Counted from the stretch's first letter, positions 27,676 through 37,147 are shown. The stretch is 64,000 bases of DNA from Terriglobia bacterium (GCA_032252755.1 JAVUPY010000054.1:1-64000), one strand, 5' to 3'. Numbers and translations are program-made. The notes: generated by a model from the letters alone, not told the origin.

Positions 27676-27689
27676 GTGATATAGATCAC
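27676..27689. promoter_or_regulatory. CRP/FNR-type palindrome
   Basis: GTGATATAGATCAC has the CRP/FNR-family half-sites GTGAT and ATCAC separated by 4 bases, intermediate between FNR (TTGAT-N4-ATCAA) and CRP spacing. It is located between the response regulator gene at 26853-27497 and the end of the 27708 gene, so only the regulator lies downstream. Confidence 0.4.
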
Positions 27690-27707
27690 GTTGCTTCTGT
27701 TCGCTAT

Positions 27708-29423
27708 TTACCACGTCCCCATACGTAGCACTAGTCCACTGGTCCACTGCAAACTGTTGCGATAGTCGACGCCATTGATGGGTGAGAGCCAATTCCTGCC
27801 ATAGTTCACATCAATGATCCGTACCGAGAGTGCGCTATTGATGTTATACCCAATCCCGGCTCCGGCCTTAATCGCAACGCTGTTTTCCTCCCAAATCATT
27901 GAGTACAGGTCATGAGGAGGCGCTTTCTTTTTCGATTTATAGATGACTTGCAGCTCCGCTTTTGCTGCGTCATTCACTAGTTCTTGAGTTACATGTGTGC
28001 CGCCGATCAGTAAATGCATGTATGGCTTCCACTTGCTATCAACTGTCCCAGTCCAGCGTGAACCGATAGAGTAATCGAGTAGGTCGCCGCTGCGGGGGTA
28101 GTCCAAACCATTTACCTTGCATCCGGCGACTTCACCAAGGATCTGCCAGTGGGCATCGATCCGGAATGCGGCCGTGCCGGATGCACCAGAACAACCAGAC
28201 GGCAAGGAACTGTCCAGGAACGCGCGGTAGTCTGCGGTGACTGCGAATTCGAACGGAGCATTCCCTCTAATTTCACTGTTGGTGGTGGTTCGTGTCTCAG
28301 GTTGTGGACGCATGCTCAGCGTTTCATGTCGACGAAATACGCCAGGTCGGTCGTCGCGATGCCATGGAACATTGCCGCTCATTACATTCGCGAAGCTCCG
28401 CGAAGGGTTGAGCCCACTGCGCAAGAGCAGGCGAAGCCAGCTGTTGTGCAGTTTTGTTTCAGCACGCTGGATTAACTCACGGTCCAGGTAATCCTCGGCA
28501 ATTGTCCATCCAGTTCCAATCGTCGGTGTTATGACCTGGTCTACAAATCCGACTTGTGGATACTCCTGCTGAATGTGGCCGATAGAGGCCTCGCTGAGAG
28601 GCCCTATTTCGAACTGCACACTGTATACATACGAGAATGCCAGGCTGCGGAGCTTGGATTTCCAGTACCTTCGGTTCTTGCCAAACTCGACATCCCGGTA
28701 GCCACGGTCGTTGTGTTGCCAGATGTAACCTGCTATCGCACCCTGCATCGGATGTCCGATGTAATTGACGTAAAAAGGATCGCCATCCGACCAACCGTGG
28801 AGACTTCCGACAGAATCACGATATCCTGCGAAAAAAGGTTCGTTGACAATTCGATCGCGCGTACCCTGTTCGGTGATGCAGCGAAAGGCGTGTTCAACAG
28901 CAAGGAATCGCATCGAGTCTTCTATTAGTGCCATCCATGCGACTCCAGTTGAGTGCGATTGCGCTGAGTTGGTCACCAAGACCAGCGAGGAATCGAGTTC
29001 TGTTTTTGCGACGGTGACTGGCGTTCGTTCCTTTGCACTTGTATCTTCCAAATCCATCAGTTGGAGGTTTTGCGCGAATGTGACGCTTGGACTTAGATGA
29101 ATCACCAGTGCAACTAGGAGGAATAGGAGGGCCTGCCCACACTGTGCAAGAGCGTAACGGCTCCGATTGATGCGCCTGAATGATTCCAAGAAACCCGACC
29201 CCAATAAAGGAATTCGAGCATGTGAGCACTGCAAACCGACACAGGCCCTCAACGAAAGGTAGGATATGAGTTGTTGTGCAACAACTAGAAGAACCTTTGG
29301 TAGGACGTGAAGAATGTCCGAGTTTTGGTGATCCAGTCCTGAATACACGGTTTCACTTGGAAAACTTGATTCTGCATTGCCACAGCGTAGTGTCGCTGTG
29401 GAATTGATCATAGAGTTATCCAA
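27708..29423 (-). CDS. Probable outer-membrane protein of unknown function
   Basis: A frame of up to 571 residues. A hydrophobic export signal (ALLFLLVALVIHLSPSVTFAQ) lies about 95-118 residues from the first ATG, so the true start is probably internal at a non-ATG codon; the first ~90 residues look non-coding. The mature part has DPFYVNYIGHPMQGAIAGYIW and later barrel-like strands ending in SGLVLRMGTW. The GHPMQGA segment recalls DUF3943-type proteins, but I am not sure. Function unknown. It lies 9 bases downstream of the Ig-like lipoprotein gene. Confidence 0.7.
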   Translation of the reverse strand: MDNSMINSTATLRCGNAESSFPSETVYSGLDHQNSDILHVLPKVLLVVAQQLISYLSLRACVGLQCSHARIPLLGSGFLESFRRINRSRYALAQCGQALLFLLVALVIHLSPSVTFAQNLQLMDLEDTSAKERTPVTVAKTELDSSLVLVTNSAQSHSTGVAWMALIEDSMRFLAVEHAFRCITEQGTRDRIVNEPFFAGYRDSVGSLHGWSDGDPFYVNYIGHPMQGAIAGYIWQHNDRGYRDVEFGKNRRYWKSKLRSLAFSYVYSVQFEIGPLSEASIGHIQQEYPQVGFVDQVITPTIGTGWTIAEDYLDRELIQRAETKLHNSWLRLLLRSGLNPSRSFANVMSGNVPWHRDDRPGVFRRHETLSMRPQPETRTTTNSEIRGNAPFEFAVTADYRAFLDSSLPSGCSGASGTAAFRIDAHWQILGEVAGCKVNGLDYPRSGDLLDYSIGSRWTGTVDSKWKPYMHLLIGGTHVTQELVNDAAKAELQVIYKSKKKAPPHDLYSMIWEENSVAIKAGAGIGYNINSALSVRIIDVNYGRNWLSPINGVDYRNSLQWTSGLVLRMGTW

Positions 29424-29432
29424 TAACCGACA

Positions 29433-30065
29433 TTAAGGCATAACCGTGAGGGTTGTTGAGTCAGTGATGGTGCCCGACGTTATTTTGATGATTGCGGTGC
29501 CGACCGTTTTTGCGGTCGCCAGTCCAGTCGAACTGACCGTGGCGACCACAGTATTCGAGGAAGTCCACGACACAGAATTGGTAATGTCCCGTTCGGATCC
29601 ATCGCCGAACGTTGCGATGGCGGCGAATTGCTGGGTGGTTGTTTGGGCCAGGCTGACAGAGGGATTGATTGGAGTAATTCTAAGTGCGACCAAGGGCGAC
29701 TCGTTTATTGTTACCGTTGTTGAGCCAATTCCCACGTCGTAAGTTGCCGTCAGCGTGGCTGAGCCGGCAGAAATAGCCGTGCCAATACCAGTTTTATTGA
29801 CGAGAAGAATGGACGTATTCGAAGAAGTCCAGACGCATTCGCTCAGAACCTTCGTTGCTCCATCTTCATACGTAGCAACGGCGTTGAACTGCAACACCGC
29901 TCCCGTGACCATGGATGGGCTGGGAGGGGTTACCGTAATCGATGTGATCTGCGGGCTAACGAAAAATCCTTCGCAGGAGCACATACCAGCGACGCATATT
30001 AGAACTATTACGCTTGTGAAGAAACGAGAGTTGACGTTCACGGCATACCCCCGCGTAGAAAGCAC
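29433..30065 (-). CDS. Lipoprotein with two bacterial Ig-like (BIG2) domains
   Basis: A protein of up to 210 residues with a signal ending in ICVAGMCSC, a lipobox-like Cys. Two BIG2 repeats follow: ITVTPPSPSMVTGAVLQFNAVATYEDGATK and LRITPINPSVSLAQTTTQQFAAIATFGDGSE (each shown only in part by these openings), both with WTSSNT cores. Such domains form surface stalks or adhesin parts. Probably co-transcribed with the following 27708 gene. The start may lie a few codons inside. Confidence 0.82.
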   Translation of the reverse strand: MLSTRGYAVNVNSRFFTSVIVLICVAGMCSCEGFFVSPQITSITVTPPSPSMVTGAVLQFNAVATYEDGATKVLSECVWTSSNTSILLVNKTGIGTAISAGSATLTATYDVGIGSTTVTINESPLVALRITPINPSVSLAQTTTQQFAAIATFGDGSERDITNSVSWTSSNTVVATVSSTGLATAKTVGTAIIKITSGTITDSTTLTVMP

Positions 30066-30099
30066 GAGAAGATTAGGCCTGCAGCGGGTGCAGCAGTAA

Positions 30100-30115
30100 C
30101 TAGCAAAAATAGGAG
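30100..30115 (-). promoter_or_regulatory. Recurrent 16-bp palindrome (site 9)
   Basis: Minus-strand CTCCTATTTTTGCTAG, 35 bases before the Ig-like gene's first ATG. The right half TTTTTGCTAG is conserved. Confidence 0.38.
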
Positions 30116-30218
30116 GCTGCCACAGAAACGATCGGAGGGGAACTCACGTTCAGTGGAATGAGGGTCTTCTCTGGGTTGTGAAACAAACGAAAATAGGTTC
30201 GTTGGCGCCTTGAGAGTA

Positions 30219-30234
30219 CTGAAAGTTTTGCCAG
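30219..30234 (+). promoter_or_regulatory. Recurrent 16-bp palindrome (site 10)
   Basis: CTGAAAGTTTTGCCAG, 63 bases before the TTG start at 30297. Sites 9 and 10 serve two divergent genes. The site would be inside the next gene if that gene began at 30210, which argues for the later start. Confidence 0.45.
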
Positions 30235-30296
30235 TTTCCAGAGAGTGCAATGCTTCTTATTATCCCAGCGACTCTCAGCCAGTCGAGAGGTGCCAC

Positions 30297-31151
30297 TTGT
30301 TTGGAACTGCGAGCGCGGAAAAGAAGAACCGATTTACGATTGCGCGCTTGTGGATTATCCCCCTGAGTGTGGTCCTCATTCAGTGCGCGTGTACTTCGAA
30401 GCCAAGTTCACGCGATCGATCTGAGCCAGACCACAAGCCAGCCAAAACGGGGCCAGCAACCTCTACGCCAGCGGTCCCGAGTGGAACGTCACCCTCCACA
30501 ACGCAGCCTGCTTCTTCAGGATCACAAATCAGCGGTAGTAAGGCAGGGAGCGATTTCGATCAGATCGCGAGAGAGGCCGAGATAGAGGATGCGAAGAAGC
30601 TCCGGAAAGCCCTCGAACCGATCGTGCTACCGGTTGGAACCACATTCTATATACATCTCGAAAATGAGGTTGGCTCGAAAATCAGCAAGTCGGGGGATGA
30701 GTTCAGCGGCACTCTAGGCGCACCAGTCGCTGTTCAGGGCAGAGTTGTGATTCCTGCAGGGACGATTGTCGGGGGCAGGGTTGTCAAGGCGAAGCCGGCG
30801 GGGAGATTCAAAGGTGGTGCGATTCTGGCGCTTGAACTCAGATCGGTGGTTGTGAATGGTAAGAAGGTTCTGATGCACACTCAGATGGTTACTACAGAAT
30901 CGAAGGGGAAAGGCAAGCGAACGGCTGGGATGATTGCAGGCGGCGGCGGGGGCGGTGCGGTAATTGGTGGCCTCGCTGGTGGAGGTAAAGGAGCTGCAGT
31001 TGGGGCTGCTGTGGGTGCATCGGCCGGGGCAACGACCGCCGCATTGACAGGGAAGCGCGACATTACGCTTCCAGCTGAGGCTCTTGTTGCTTTTCGGCTC
31101 AGTGATCCGATTGAACTCAAGCAGAATGTCACGGAGAAAGCAAAACCGTGA
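30297..31151 (+). CDS. Glycine-zipper lipoprotein
   Basis: About 284 residues if translation begins at the TTG at 30297, which has GAGAGG six bases upstream; an ATG at 30210 would add 29 residues overlapping the palindrome. The signal ends in VVLIQCAC, a plausible lipobox. A Pro/Ser/Thr-rich linker follows, then a beta domain (LPVGTTFYIHLENEV, VIPAGTIVGGRVVKA), a Gly-rich zipper (GGGGGAVIGGLAGGGKGAA) and the ending LPAEALVAFRLSDPI. It is a longer paralogue of 11487-12065. Function unknown; probably envelope-anchored. Confidence 0.82.
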   Translation: MFGTASAEKKNRFTIARLWIIPLSVVLIQCACTSKPSSRDRSEPDHKPAKTGPATSTPAVPSGTSPSTTQPASSGSQISGSKAGSDFDQIAREAEIEDAKKLRKALEPIVLPVGTTFYIHLENEVGSKISKSGDEFSGTLGAPVAVQGRVVIPAGTIVGGRVVKAKPAGRFKGGAILALELRSVVVNGKKVLMHTQMVTTESKGKGKRTAGMIAGGGGGGAVIGGLAGGGKGAAVGAAVGASAGATTAALTGKRDITLPAEALVAFRLSDPIELKQNVTEKAKP

Positions 31152-31188
31152 ACCTGAACCTGCTTACTGTGATTCCTTCAGACCGCTT

Positions 31189-31204
31189 CCAAAGCTTTTG
31201 CCAG
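31189..31204 (+). promoter_or_regulatory. Recurrent 16-bp palindrome (site 11)
   Basis: CCAAAGCTTTTGCCAG, 146 bases before the response regulator at 31350. The right half is exact. Confidence 0.38.
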
Positions 31205-31349
31205 TGCATCTTGATCCAACGTTTCGCTTACATTGAGTCTGGAACTTCTGGGCCATCTTAGAAGTCGTATTGTCTGAAATGGAAGGAAAGCCTTCCGCGT
31301 ACCGATGACGGAAATCGTAACCGACTAATCCTTGTTCTGCGGCTAACTT

Positions 31350-31994
31350 ATGGAGCGTCGTCATAGACCTCGACTGCTTTTGGCTGATGATCACACCTTG
31401 ATTGCCGAGGGTTGCAAGAGCTTTCTGGAACCCGAGTTCGAGGTTGTGGCAGTAGTGAATGATGGTCGCGCGATGTTGAAGGCGGCAACGGAATTAAAAC
31501 CAGATGTAGTAATTCTGGATATTGCAATGCCGAATTTGAATGGGTTGGATGCTGGCGAACAGCTCAGAGGCGCATTACGAAATGTCAAAATCATCTACTT
31601 GACCATGCATATCGAACCCGAAGTCGCCGCAGAGGCGTTTCGGCGAGGGGCATCAGCGTATGTTCTCAAGAGTTCCGCGGCAGAGGAGCTCACCCTGGCG
31701 GTACGGTCGGTCTTGCGGGGAGAGTCCTACCTTACTCCCCTTATCACGAAAGATACGGTCACGTTCTTATTGCGAAGCGGTTCCTCCGGCATGCCCGAAA
31801 AACGAATCACCTCTCGGCAGTCGGAAGTATTGCAACTGCTGGCTGAGGGGAAGTCGATGAAAGAGATCGCAGATATCTTGCAATTGAAGCCAGGGACTGT
31901 CGCTTTCCACAAATACAAGATCATGGAAACACTAGGGCTGCGAACCAATGCTGAACTCCTTCGATACGCCATCGAGCACCACATGCTTGGCTGA
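31350..31994 (+). CDS. NarL/LuxR-family response regulator
   Basis: A 214-residue regulator closely similar to the one at 26853-27497: LLADDH, VVILDIAMPN (phosphoacceptor Asp), AYVLKSSA, then KRITSRQSEVLQLLAEGKSMKEIA and TVAFHKYK in the LuxR helix-turn-helix. The two are probably recent duplicates on opposite strands. The MscS-type channel gene follows after about 115 bases on the same strand. Confidence 0.93.
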   Translation: MERRHRPRLLLADDHTLIAEGCKSFLEPEFEVVAVVNDGRAMLKAATELKPDVVILDIAMPNLNGLDAGEQLRGALRNVKIIYLTMHIEPEVAAEAFRRGASAYVLKSSAAEELTLAVRSVLRGESYLTPLITKDTVTFLLRSGSSGMPEKRITSRQSEVLQLLAEGKSMKEIADILQLKPGTVAFHKYKIMETLGLRTNAELLRYAIEHHMLG

Positions 31995-32109
31995 TGAGCA
32001 ACTACCCATTCGGTATCATTCTCCCGCCAATTCGATCCACTTCGTATCCGCGCCCAAAAGCTTCTTAGGCCTAAGTCGAAGGAAACAGGGTCTTCCAGCC
32101 TTACTACTG

Positions 32110-33696
32110 ATGGCACGTTGGCTGTTTTGTATTCTGATTATTCTCACGGAGCAATCACTATTCTCTCAAAACATTTCTGACGCTCTGGTTTCGAAGAAGG
32201 CAGACAAAATTGAGGAACCATCGGCGCGTGATCCACTCGGCAGAGACACACCGCGTGGGACGATTTTCGGGTTTGTTCGCTATTCACGTCGCGAAGATTA
32301 CACAACAGCAGCGCAATACCTGCAGCCAACGTACGGGAAAGATCCTGAAGCGGTAGCGCGGGAGCTTCAGGAGCTGATGGATCTGAAGTTCAGGGGCAGA
32401 TTGGAGTTTATCAGCGACAAGCCAGAAGGCAGTATTGACGATGGTCTTCCGCTGGATCGCGATCGCGTGGGCACGATCGAGTTTGCAGACCGGTCGGTGA
32501 ACCTCATCCTTGTGCGTACCCAGGACAGCGCCAGCAAGAGGATGATATGGCTGATCTCTGAGGAGACGGTAGTAGAAGCACAATCGCTGTACACCGAGAT
32601 ACAGCCATCACCCCTGGTGCGATATTTGCCCGAGGTAACAACAACAAATTATTTCTTGTACATCTCAGCGGCACAGTGGATTGGTTGGTTGCTCTCTATT
32701 CCTGCCGCATATTTCCTGGCATGGTGTATTGTCCTTTTGCTTCGACTCTTGTATCGGGTAATTCCTGAGGACCGGCGAGCGAAAGGCCCCAAGTTCGCGA
32801 GCTTTAGATCTCCATTTCGCTTTATCTGTTTTGTGATTTTGCATGCCTACTTCGTTTACTTACTCAGGATCCCTCTCTTCTATCGCTGGTATTATCTGCG
32901 CTTCGTCCTGGCATTGTTTTTCGGCGGAGCGTTCTGGCTTGCAAGTAGAGGCGTAGAAGTCTTCTTCGGGCGGGCTGTCGGGAAGCTCGGTTCATGGGCC
33001 GTCGAGCGAGCGTCTATGCTCGTTTTAGTTAGTCGAATGATCCGAGTCGGTGTGTTTATATTGGCGGTGATTGCCATCGCGACAGTACTGGGATTCGATA
33101 CAAAGGCAATGCTGGCAGGAGTTGGAATTGGCGGGCTGGCGATTGCATTAGCAGGACAAAAGACACTCGAGAACGTCATTGGCGGAGTGTCCTTACTTCT
33201 AGATCGTGCAGTTCACGTTGGAGACACCTGCAGAATCGGCGATAAACTTGGGAAAGTTGAAGACATTGGACTGCGGTCTTTGCGATTGCGAATGCTGGAC
33301 CAAACCCTGGTGGTTGTGCCGAACGGGGTACTGGCCCAAGTGCAATTTGAAAATCTAACATCACGTACAAAGCTTCTTATACAGAACAGGTTTTCCGTCA
33401 GGAGCGAGACTCCTGTCGAAAAGCTACAAGCAATGCTGGACTCGTTACAGCATATGCTTGATCAGCTCGCGTACGTGGAGCGCTGCTCTTCGAGAATTCG
33501 AATTGTCAGGTTTGCCGGAGCAGCTACCGAGATTGAGTTATTTGCGTACATATTGACAACCGATTGGGCAAAGTTCACAGTCCTTCGCCAGAATGTGATG
33601 ATCAAGGCACTTGAGATCGTTGAAGCGGAAGGCATCAGATTAACAGGAACAACTCAGCTCAGTTACGTAGAAGTGGCATCGGAGTCCCACCGCTGA
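32110..33696 (+). CDS. MscS-family mechanosensitive channel with periplasmic N-terminal domain
   Basis: A 528-residue protein. The ATG at 32110 begins a signal peptide (MARWLFCILIILTEQSLFSQ); the earlier start at 31948 would overlap the regulator gene. A soluble, probably periplasmic, domain fills residues 30-170. Membrane segments follow near 180-205, 235-255, 265-285 and the pore-lining helix near 320-350 (AMLAGVGIGGLAIALAGQ). VGDTCRIGDKLGKVEDIGLRSLRLR is the conserved MscS beta domain. The family releases solutes on osmotic downshift. Confidence 0.92.
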   Translation: MARWLFCILIILTEQSLFSQNISDALVSKKADKIEEPSARDPLGRDTPRGTIFGFVRYSRREDYTTAAQYLQPTYGKDPEAVARELQELMDLKFRGRLEFISDKPEGSIDDGLPLDRDRVGTIEFADRSVNLILVRTQDSASKRMIWLISEETVVEAQSLYTEIQPSPLVRYLPEVTTTNYFLYISAAQWIGWLLSIPAAYFLAWCIVLLLRLLYRVIPEDRRAKGPKFASFRSPFRFICFVILHAYFVYLLRIPLFYRWYYLRFVLALFFGGAFWLASRGVEVFFGRAVGKLGSWAVERASMLVLVSRMIRVGVFILAVIAIATVLGFDTKAMLAGVGIGGLAIALAGQKTLENVIGGVSLLLDRAVHVGDTCRIGDKLGKVEDIGLRSLRLRMLDQTLVVVPNGVLAQVQFENLTSRTKLLIQNRFSVRSETPVEKLQAMLDSLQHMLDQLAYVERCSSRIRIVRFAGAATEIELFAYILTTDWAKFTVLRQNVMIKALEIVEAEGIRLTGTTQLSYVEVASESHR

Positions 33697-33887
33697 CCCG
33701 CTATTAGTCGGCTATCAGTAGTTGATTCTTTCACTGGCAGTTATGGGAGTCCTCGCTCTTTCAGACCCCGCCCTAATCTCATTACTGTGCACAAAGCAGG
33801 CTAAGCGCGATGTCGGCATACATCCCACTCTCCGGGTATAAGCCCACTTGGCGCAAAGTGGAATCGGCACCTACCGTGAGGATACTT

Positions 33888-35342
33888 ATGAAGCCACGCA
33901 GAATTGCTGTATCACTCGCTCTCCTGGCGGTGTGGAGTTGTGGTTGTTCGGTCAGTGCTTTTCCCCAGGATCAGAATACGAATCACGCGCAGGTCGAGGC
34001 CCTACAAAAGCAAGTCGATGACCTTCGAGCCCAGATGGCGGTCCTTCAAGAGCAAATCAAGACTCTTACCCCGACGCCACAGCCAGCCGCAGCGAAGGCA
34101 GAAGAGCAAGATGCAGAAAAATCGCTAATGAGTAAGAGCCCACAGGTCAGTAAGGCAACGTCAGAGTATGAGACGTTCTCGCAAGATTCGGTGGCGGCTG
34201 CTCGGATGGACAACGCACCGCTCGATCCACGCTATCCGGGATATTTCCGTATCCCAGGTACGACGACATTTATGAAGATCGGTGGGTACTTTAAAAGCGA
34301 TTTTATCTACGACTTGAAGCCTGTCGGTGACGGCGAAAGGTTTATTCCTTCCACAATTCCAGTCCCCACTCCAGCCGGCGTGAACAACTCGACAGTATCT
34401 GTCCGACCGACTCGTATCAATGCTGACTTCCTGATCCCAACCGAATCCGTCGATACTGTTCGGTTTTTTGTCGAAGGCGATATGTTCGGTTCCACTTCCA
34501 CTACTCCCCGGCTACGACACGCATACGCACAAGTCAAGAACTTCCTCATTGGCCAATCGTTTTCCAATTTCCAGGACCCGGACTCTGGGCCCGACCAATT
34601 GGAGTTCCAGGGGCCAAATGGACAGGTGTCGATCCGCAACCCCCAGCTTCGTTACGCATTTAAGGTTGGTGGGAAGACAAGTCTTCGGTTTGCAGTGGAG
34701 AAGCCGACTTCAGACGTTGCCTTCAAGACCCCGGAGTTTAGCGCTCTGCCGAACAGTCCCGCTCCAGATGGAACTATCACACTGCGGCATGACATGGACT
34801 CTGGACACTTGCAACTCTCAGGTCTGTTCCGCTCCGTTTCAGCGTATCTCCCCGACAATCGTAGCGATGCTGTGTTTGGCTGGGGCGTAAATTTCACCGG
34901 CTCGCAGAGGTTGATTGGTAAAGATACGTTCGTTTACCAAGGTGCTTACGGGTTTGGAATCGAGCGTTACCTGAATGATACGTCTGGCCTGGGGATCGAT
35001 GCAGGCGTGGAGGGGTTTGAGAGACCGCACCTAGTTGCGATCCCGGTTGTCGGGACCTACGGTGGTTACCAGCACTTCTGGAACTCACGCCTGCGTTCCT
35101 CCGCAATTTACGGATTCGTCCAGGTGGAGAACTCGGATCGGCAAACAGACGCAACATTTCACAAGAGCCATTACATGGCCACCAACTTGATTTGGAATCC
35201 GATTGGATCTCTCAATGTCGGCACGGAGTTTCTGTATGGCTGGCAAATCAAGAAGGATGGCAGTTCCGGAAATGCGTCCAGGATCATGTTCAGTGCGAAA
35301 TACAACTTCGTCCAAATGAAACCGCCTGAGAAGAAGCACTAG
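33888..35342 (+). CDS. DcaP-like trimeric outer-membrane porin
   Basis: A 484-residue protein starting at the ATG at 33888 (GAGG upstream, signal MKPRRIAVSLALLAVWSCG). After the signal comes a coiled coil (QVEALQKQVDDLRAQMAVL), as in DcaP porins where it forms a periplasmic stalk. A long barrel domain follows, beginning FRIPGTTTFMKIGGYFKSD and ending in SRIMFSAKYNFVQM. DcaP proteins import negatively charged small molecules such as dicarboxylates. A starting ATG at 33810 is less likely. Confidence 0.87.
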   Translation: MKPRRIAVSLALLAVWSCGCSVSAFPQDQNTNHAQVEALQKQVDDLRAQMAVLQEQIKTLTPTPQPAAAKAEEQDAEKSLMSKSPQVSKATSEYETFSQDSVAAARMDNAPLDPRYPGYFRIPGTTTFMKIGGYFKSDFIYDLKPVGDGERFIPSTIPVPTPAGVNNSTVSVRPTRINADFLIPTESVDTVRFFVEGDMFGSTSTTPRLRHAYAQVKNFLIGQSFSNFQDPDSGPDQLEFQGPNGQVSIRNPQLRYAFKVGGKTSLRFAVEKPTSDVAFKTPEFSALPNSPAPDGTITLRHDMDSGHLQLSGLFRSVSAYLPDNRSDAVFGWGVNFTGSQRLIGKDTFVYQGAYGFGIERYLNDTSGLGIDAGVEGFERPHLVAIPVVGTYGGYQHFWNSRLRSSAIYGFVQVENSDRQTDATFHKSHYMATNLIWNPIGSLNVGTEFLYGWQIKKDGSSGNASRIMFSAKYNFVQMKPPEKKH

Positions 35343-35448
35343 CCCCCTCCGGGTGCTGCAGATACGTGACAGGCGCTCAGCGACAAGCGTTTTCAAGGGC
35401 TTAGTGTGTGAGGGCTCTGTTCATGTCTGAGACTTAAAGACAACGCCG

Positions 35449-35464
35449 CTATTAAAGTTGCTAG
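35449..35464 (+). promoter_or_regulatory. Recurrent 16-bp palindrome (site 12)
   Basis: CTATTAAAGTTGCTAG, 100 bases before the ATG at 35564. The right half TTGCTAG is conserved. Confidence 0.35.
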
Positions 35465-35563
35465 TGGTGATTCCAACGTCGGTGAAATAAGAAAACGGTG
35501 CACCCTGTTGGGGTGGTGGTCGGGAGTGTTAGCTCGCGGTCTGGCCCTCCCCGGAGGCTTCCA

Positions 35564-35917
35564 ATGCGAACGTTTATTGTTGCGATACTCATGGGCATTG
35601 CACTTGCGGCGGTCTCACAGCAATCGACCCCGAAATTTGAGGCAGCAACGGTCACTTCAGTCGAGGAGAATAAGAATCCGGCAATGAAAGAAGATGGTAC
35701 TGACCGACAATACAAAGTCGGCTTACGCACTGCCACACGAGAGTACGTTGTTCTCTACACCCCTGCGTATGGCTCCAGGTCGGTGGAGTACGGTGTCGGA
35801 TCCCAGGTGTCAATCTTGGTATTGAAAAAGACCGTCAGGTTTAGCGATGTTGGGGGAAAAACCGCGGATATGCCGATTATCAGTTCACGCAAGATTGAGC
35901 TCAAGAAGCCCGAGTAA
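35564..35917 (+). CDS. Small secreted protein of unknown function
   Basis: A 117-residue protein starting at the ATG at 35564, preceded by CCGGAGG, with a signal peptide (MRTFIVAILMGIALAAVSQ). The mature part is beta-rich (QYKVGLRTATREYVVLYTP, VGSQVSILVLKKTVRF). No family recognised. It lies about 65 bases upstream of a barrel protein on the same strand. Confidence 0.75.
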   Translation: MRTFIVAILMGIALAAVSQQSTPKFEAATVTSVEENKNPAMKEDGTDRQYKVGLRTATREYVVLYTPAYGSRSVEYGVGSQVSILVLKKTVRFSDVGGKTADMPIISSRKIELKKPE

Positions 35918-35982
35918 TCAGCTGCACTCAACGTTCATCGGCAAATCGATCTGGAACCGCACCAGAAGCATGATGGAGCAAC

Positions 35983-36936
35983 TTGGTGGCCCGGAACATC
36001 GTAAAAGCGCTCGGCCTCACGACTGTTCTTTTAGCCTGCTTGACCTCTGCATCCCAGGACCTGGCACCCCGGGCATACCTCATCACTCCCGTCGGTTCTA
36101 ATGCCTTGACATTGAACGCAGCATTCTACAACGGCGAGCTGTTGTTCAACAGTGTCGTGCCGATAACGGATGCAACCGCCAGGATCAGTGTCCAAACCCT
36201 CACCTACTATCGTTCGCTGAGCTTCTTCGGGCGCTCGGCGAATATCACCGCTACTGTGCCATATGGCCTCGGTACGTTCGAAGGCAATGTCATGGAGGAA
36301 AAAACCAGTGCCTACCGGTCTGGCATGCTGGATAGCGTTTACCGCTTCTCCGTAAACCTGAAGGGTGGACCGGCAATGTCGCTGGAGCAATTTCGCTCTT
36401 GGCAACAAAAGTTCATTATCGGAGCGAGCGTGAGAGTGGTCGCTCCGACGGGCCAGTATGACTCTACGAAGTTGATCAACTGCGGCTCCAACCGTTGGGC
36501 GTTCAAACCTGAGCTTGGCGTTTCCAAGCGGAGAGGGCACTGGATCCTGGACGCATACACCGGCGTGTGGTTCTACACTACAAACCCAAAGTTCTTTTCA
36601 GAGAACGCATATTTCAGCGGAACGAGGTCGCAATCGCAAAAGCCAATTTTGTCGTTCGAAGGACATTTCAGCTATGACGTGAAGCCCAGGCTCTGGGTCT
36701 CGTTGGACGGCAATTACTGGCACGGTGGTCGCACAAGTGTGAACGGTGTCGAGAATCCAGATACCTTACAATCCAATTCCAGAATCGGCGCGACCGCTTC
36801 CATTCCGCTTTCACGGCACCAATCAGTCAAAGTCAGTTATAACTATGGCGCGCATATCAGATTTGGCGGGAACTATCACAACGTATCTGTAGCCTGGCAA
36901 TATTCCTGGATTGGCCGAGTTCTCCCCTCCTTTTAG
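35983..36936 (+). CDS. Outer-membrane protein, phenol-degradation MetA-pathway type
   Basis: A 317-residue protein with a GTG start and a signal peptide (ending near SASQ). It contains APRAYLITPVGSNALTL near the start, then barrel strands, and ends VSVAWQYSWIGRVLPSF. These features fit the 'MetA-pathway of phenol degradation' group of outer-membrane channels (for example the Phenol_MetA_deg family), which probably pass aromatic compounds. The family assignment is by pattern and the substrate is not shown. Confidence 0.8.
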   Translation: MVARNIVKALGLTTVLLACLTSASQDLAPRAYLITPVGSNALTLNAAFYNGELLFNSVVPITDATARISVQTLTYYRSLSFFGRSANITATVPYGLGTFEGNVMEEKTSAYRSGMLDSVYRFSVNLKGGPAMSLEQFRSWQQKFIIGASVRVVAPTGQYDSTKLINCGSNRWAFKPELGVSKRRGHWILDAYTGVWFYTTNPKFFSENAYFSGTRSQSQKPILSFEGHFSYDVKPRLWVSLDGNYWHGGRTSVNGVENPDTLQSNSRIGATASIPLSRHQSVKVSYNYGAHIRFGGNYHNVSVAWQYSWIGRVLPSF

Positions 36937-37085
36937 TTGCTGACTAGTAGTTTTTACCATCCTTAATGCTTTACGGAGTGAGGATCGTTGCCAACTACTC
37001 GCGCTATCTGAGACAAAACACAAAACAGATATCGAACACGTCGTCCCTCAATCCCGAATTTCCTTCGTAGAATGCAGTTGCGAAT

Positions 37086-37101
37086 CTAGCAAATCTTGCA
37101 G
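37086..37101 (+). promoter_or_regulatory. Recurrent 16-bp palindrome (site 13)
   Basis: CTAGCAAATCTTGCAG, 47 bases before the sortase ATG. The left half is exact and the right half diverges. Confidence 0.38.
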
Positions 37102-37147
37102 TTGTCGCCGACACTCTGCCCCTCTACCCTGCTCAAAGAATCAGGCC

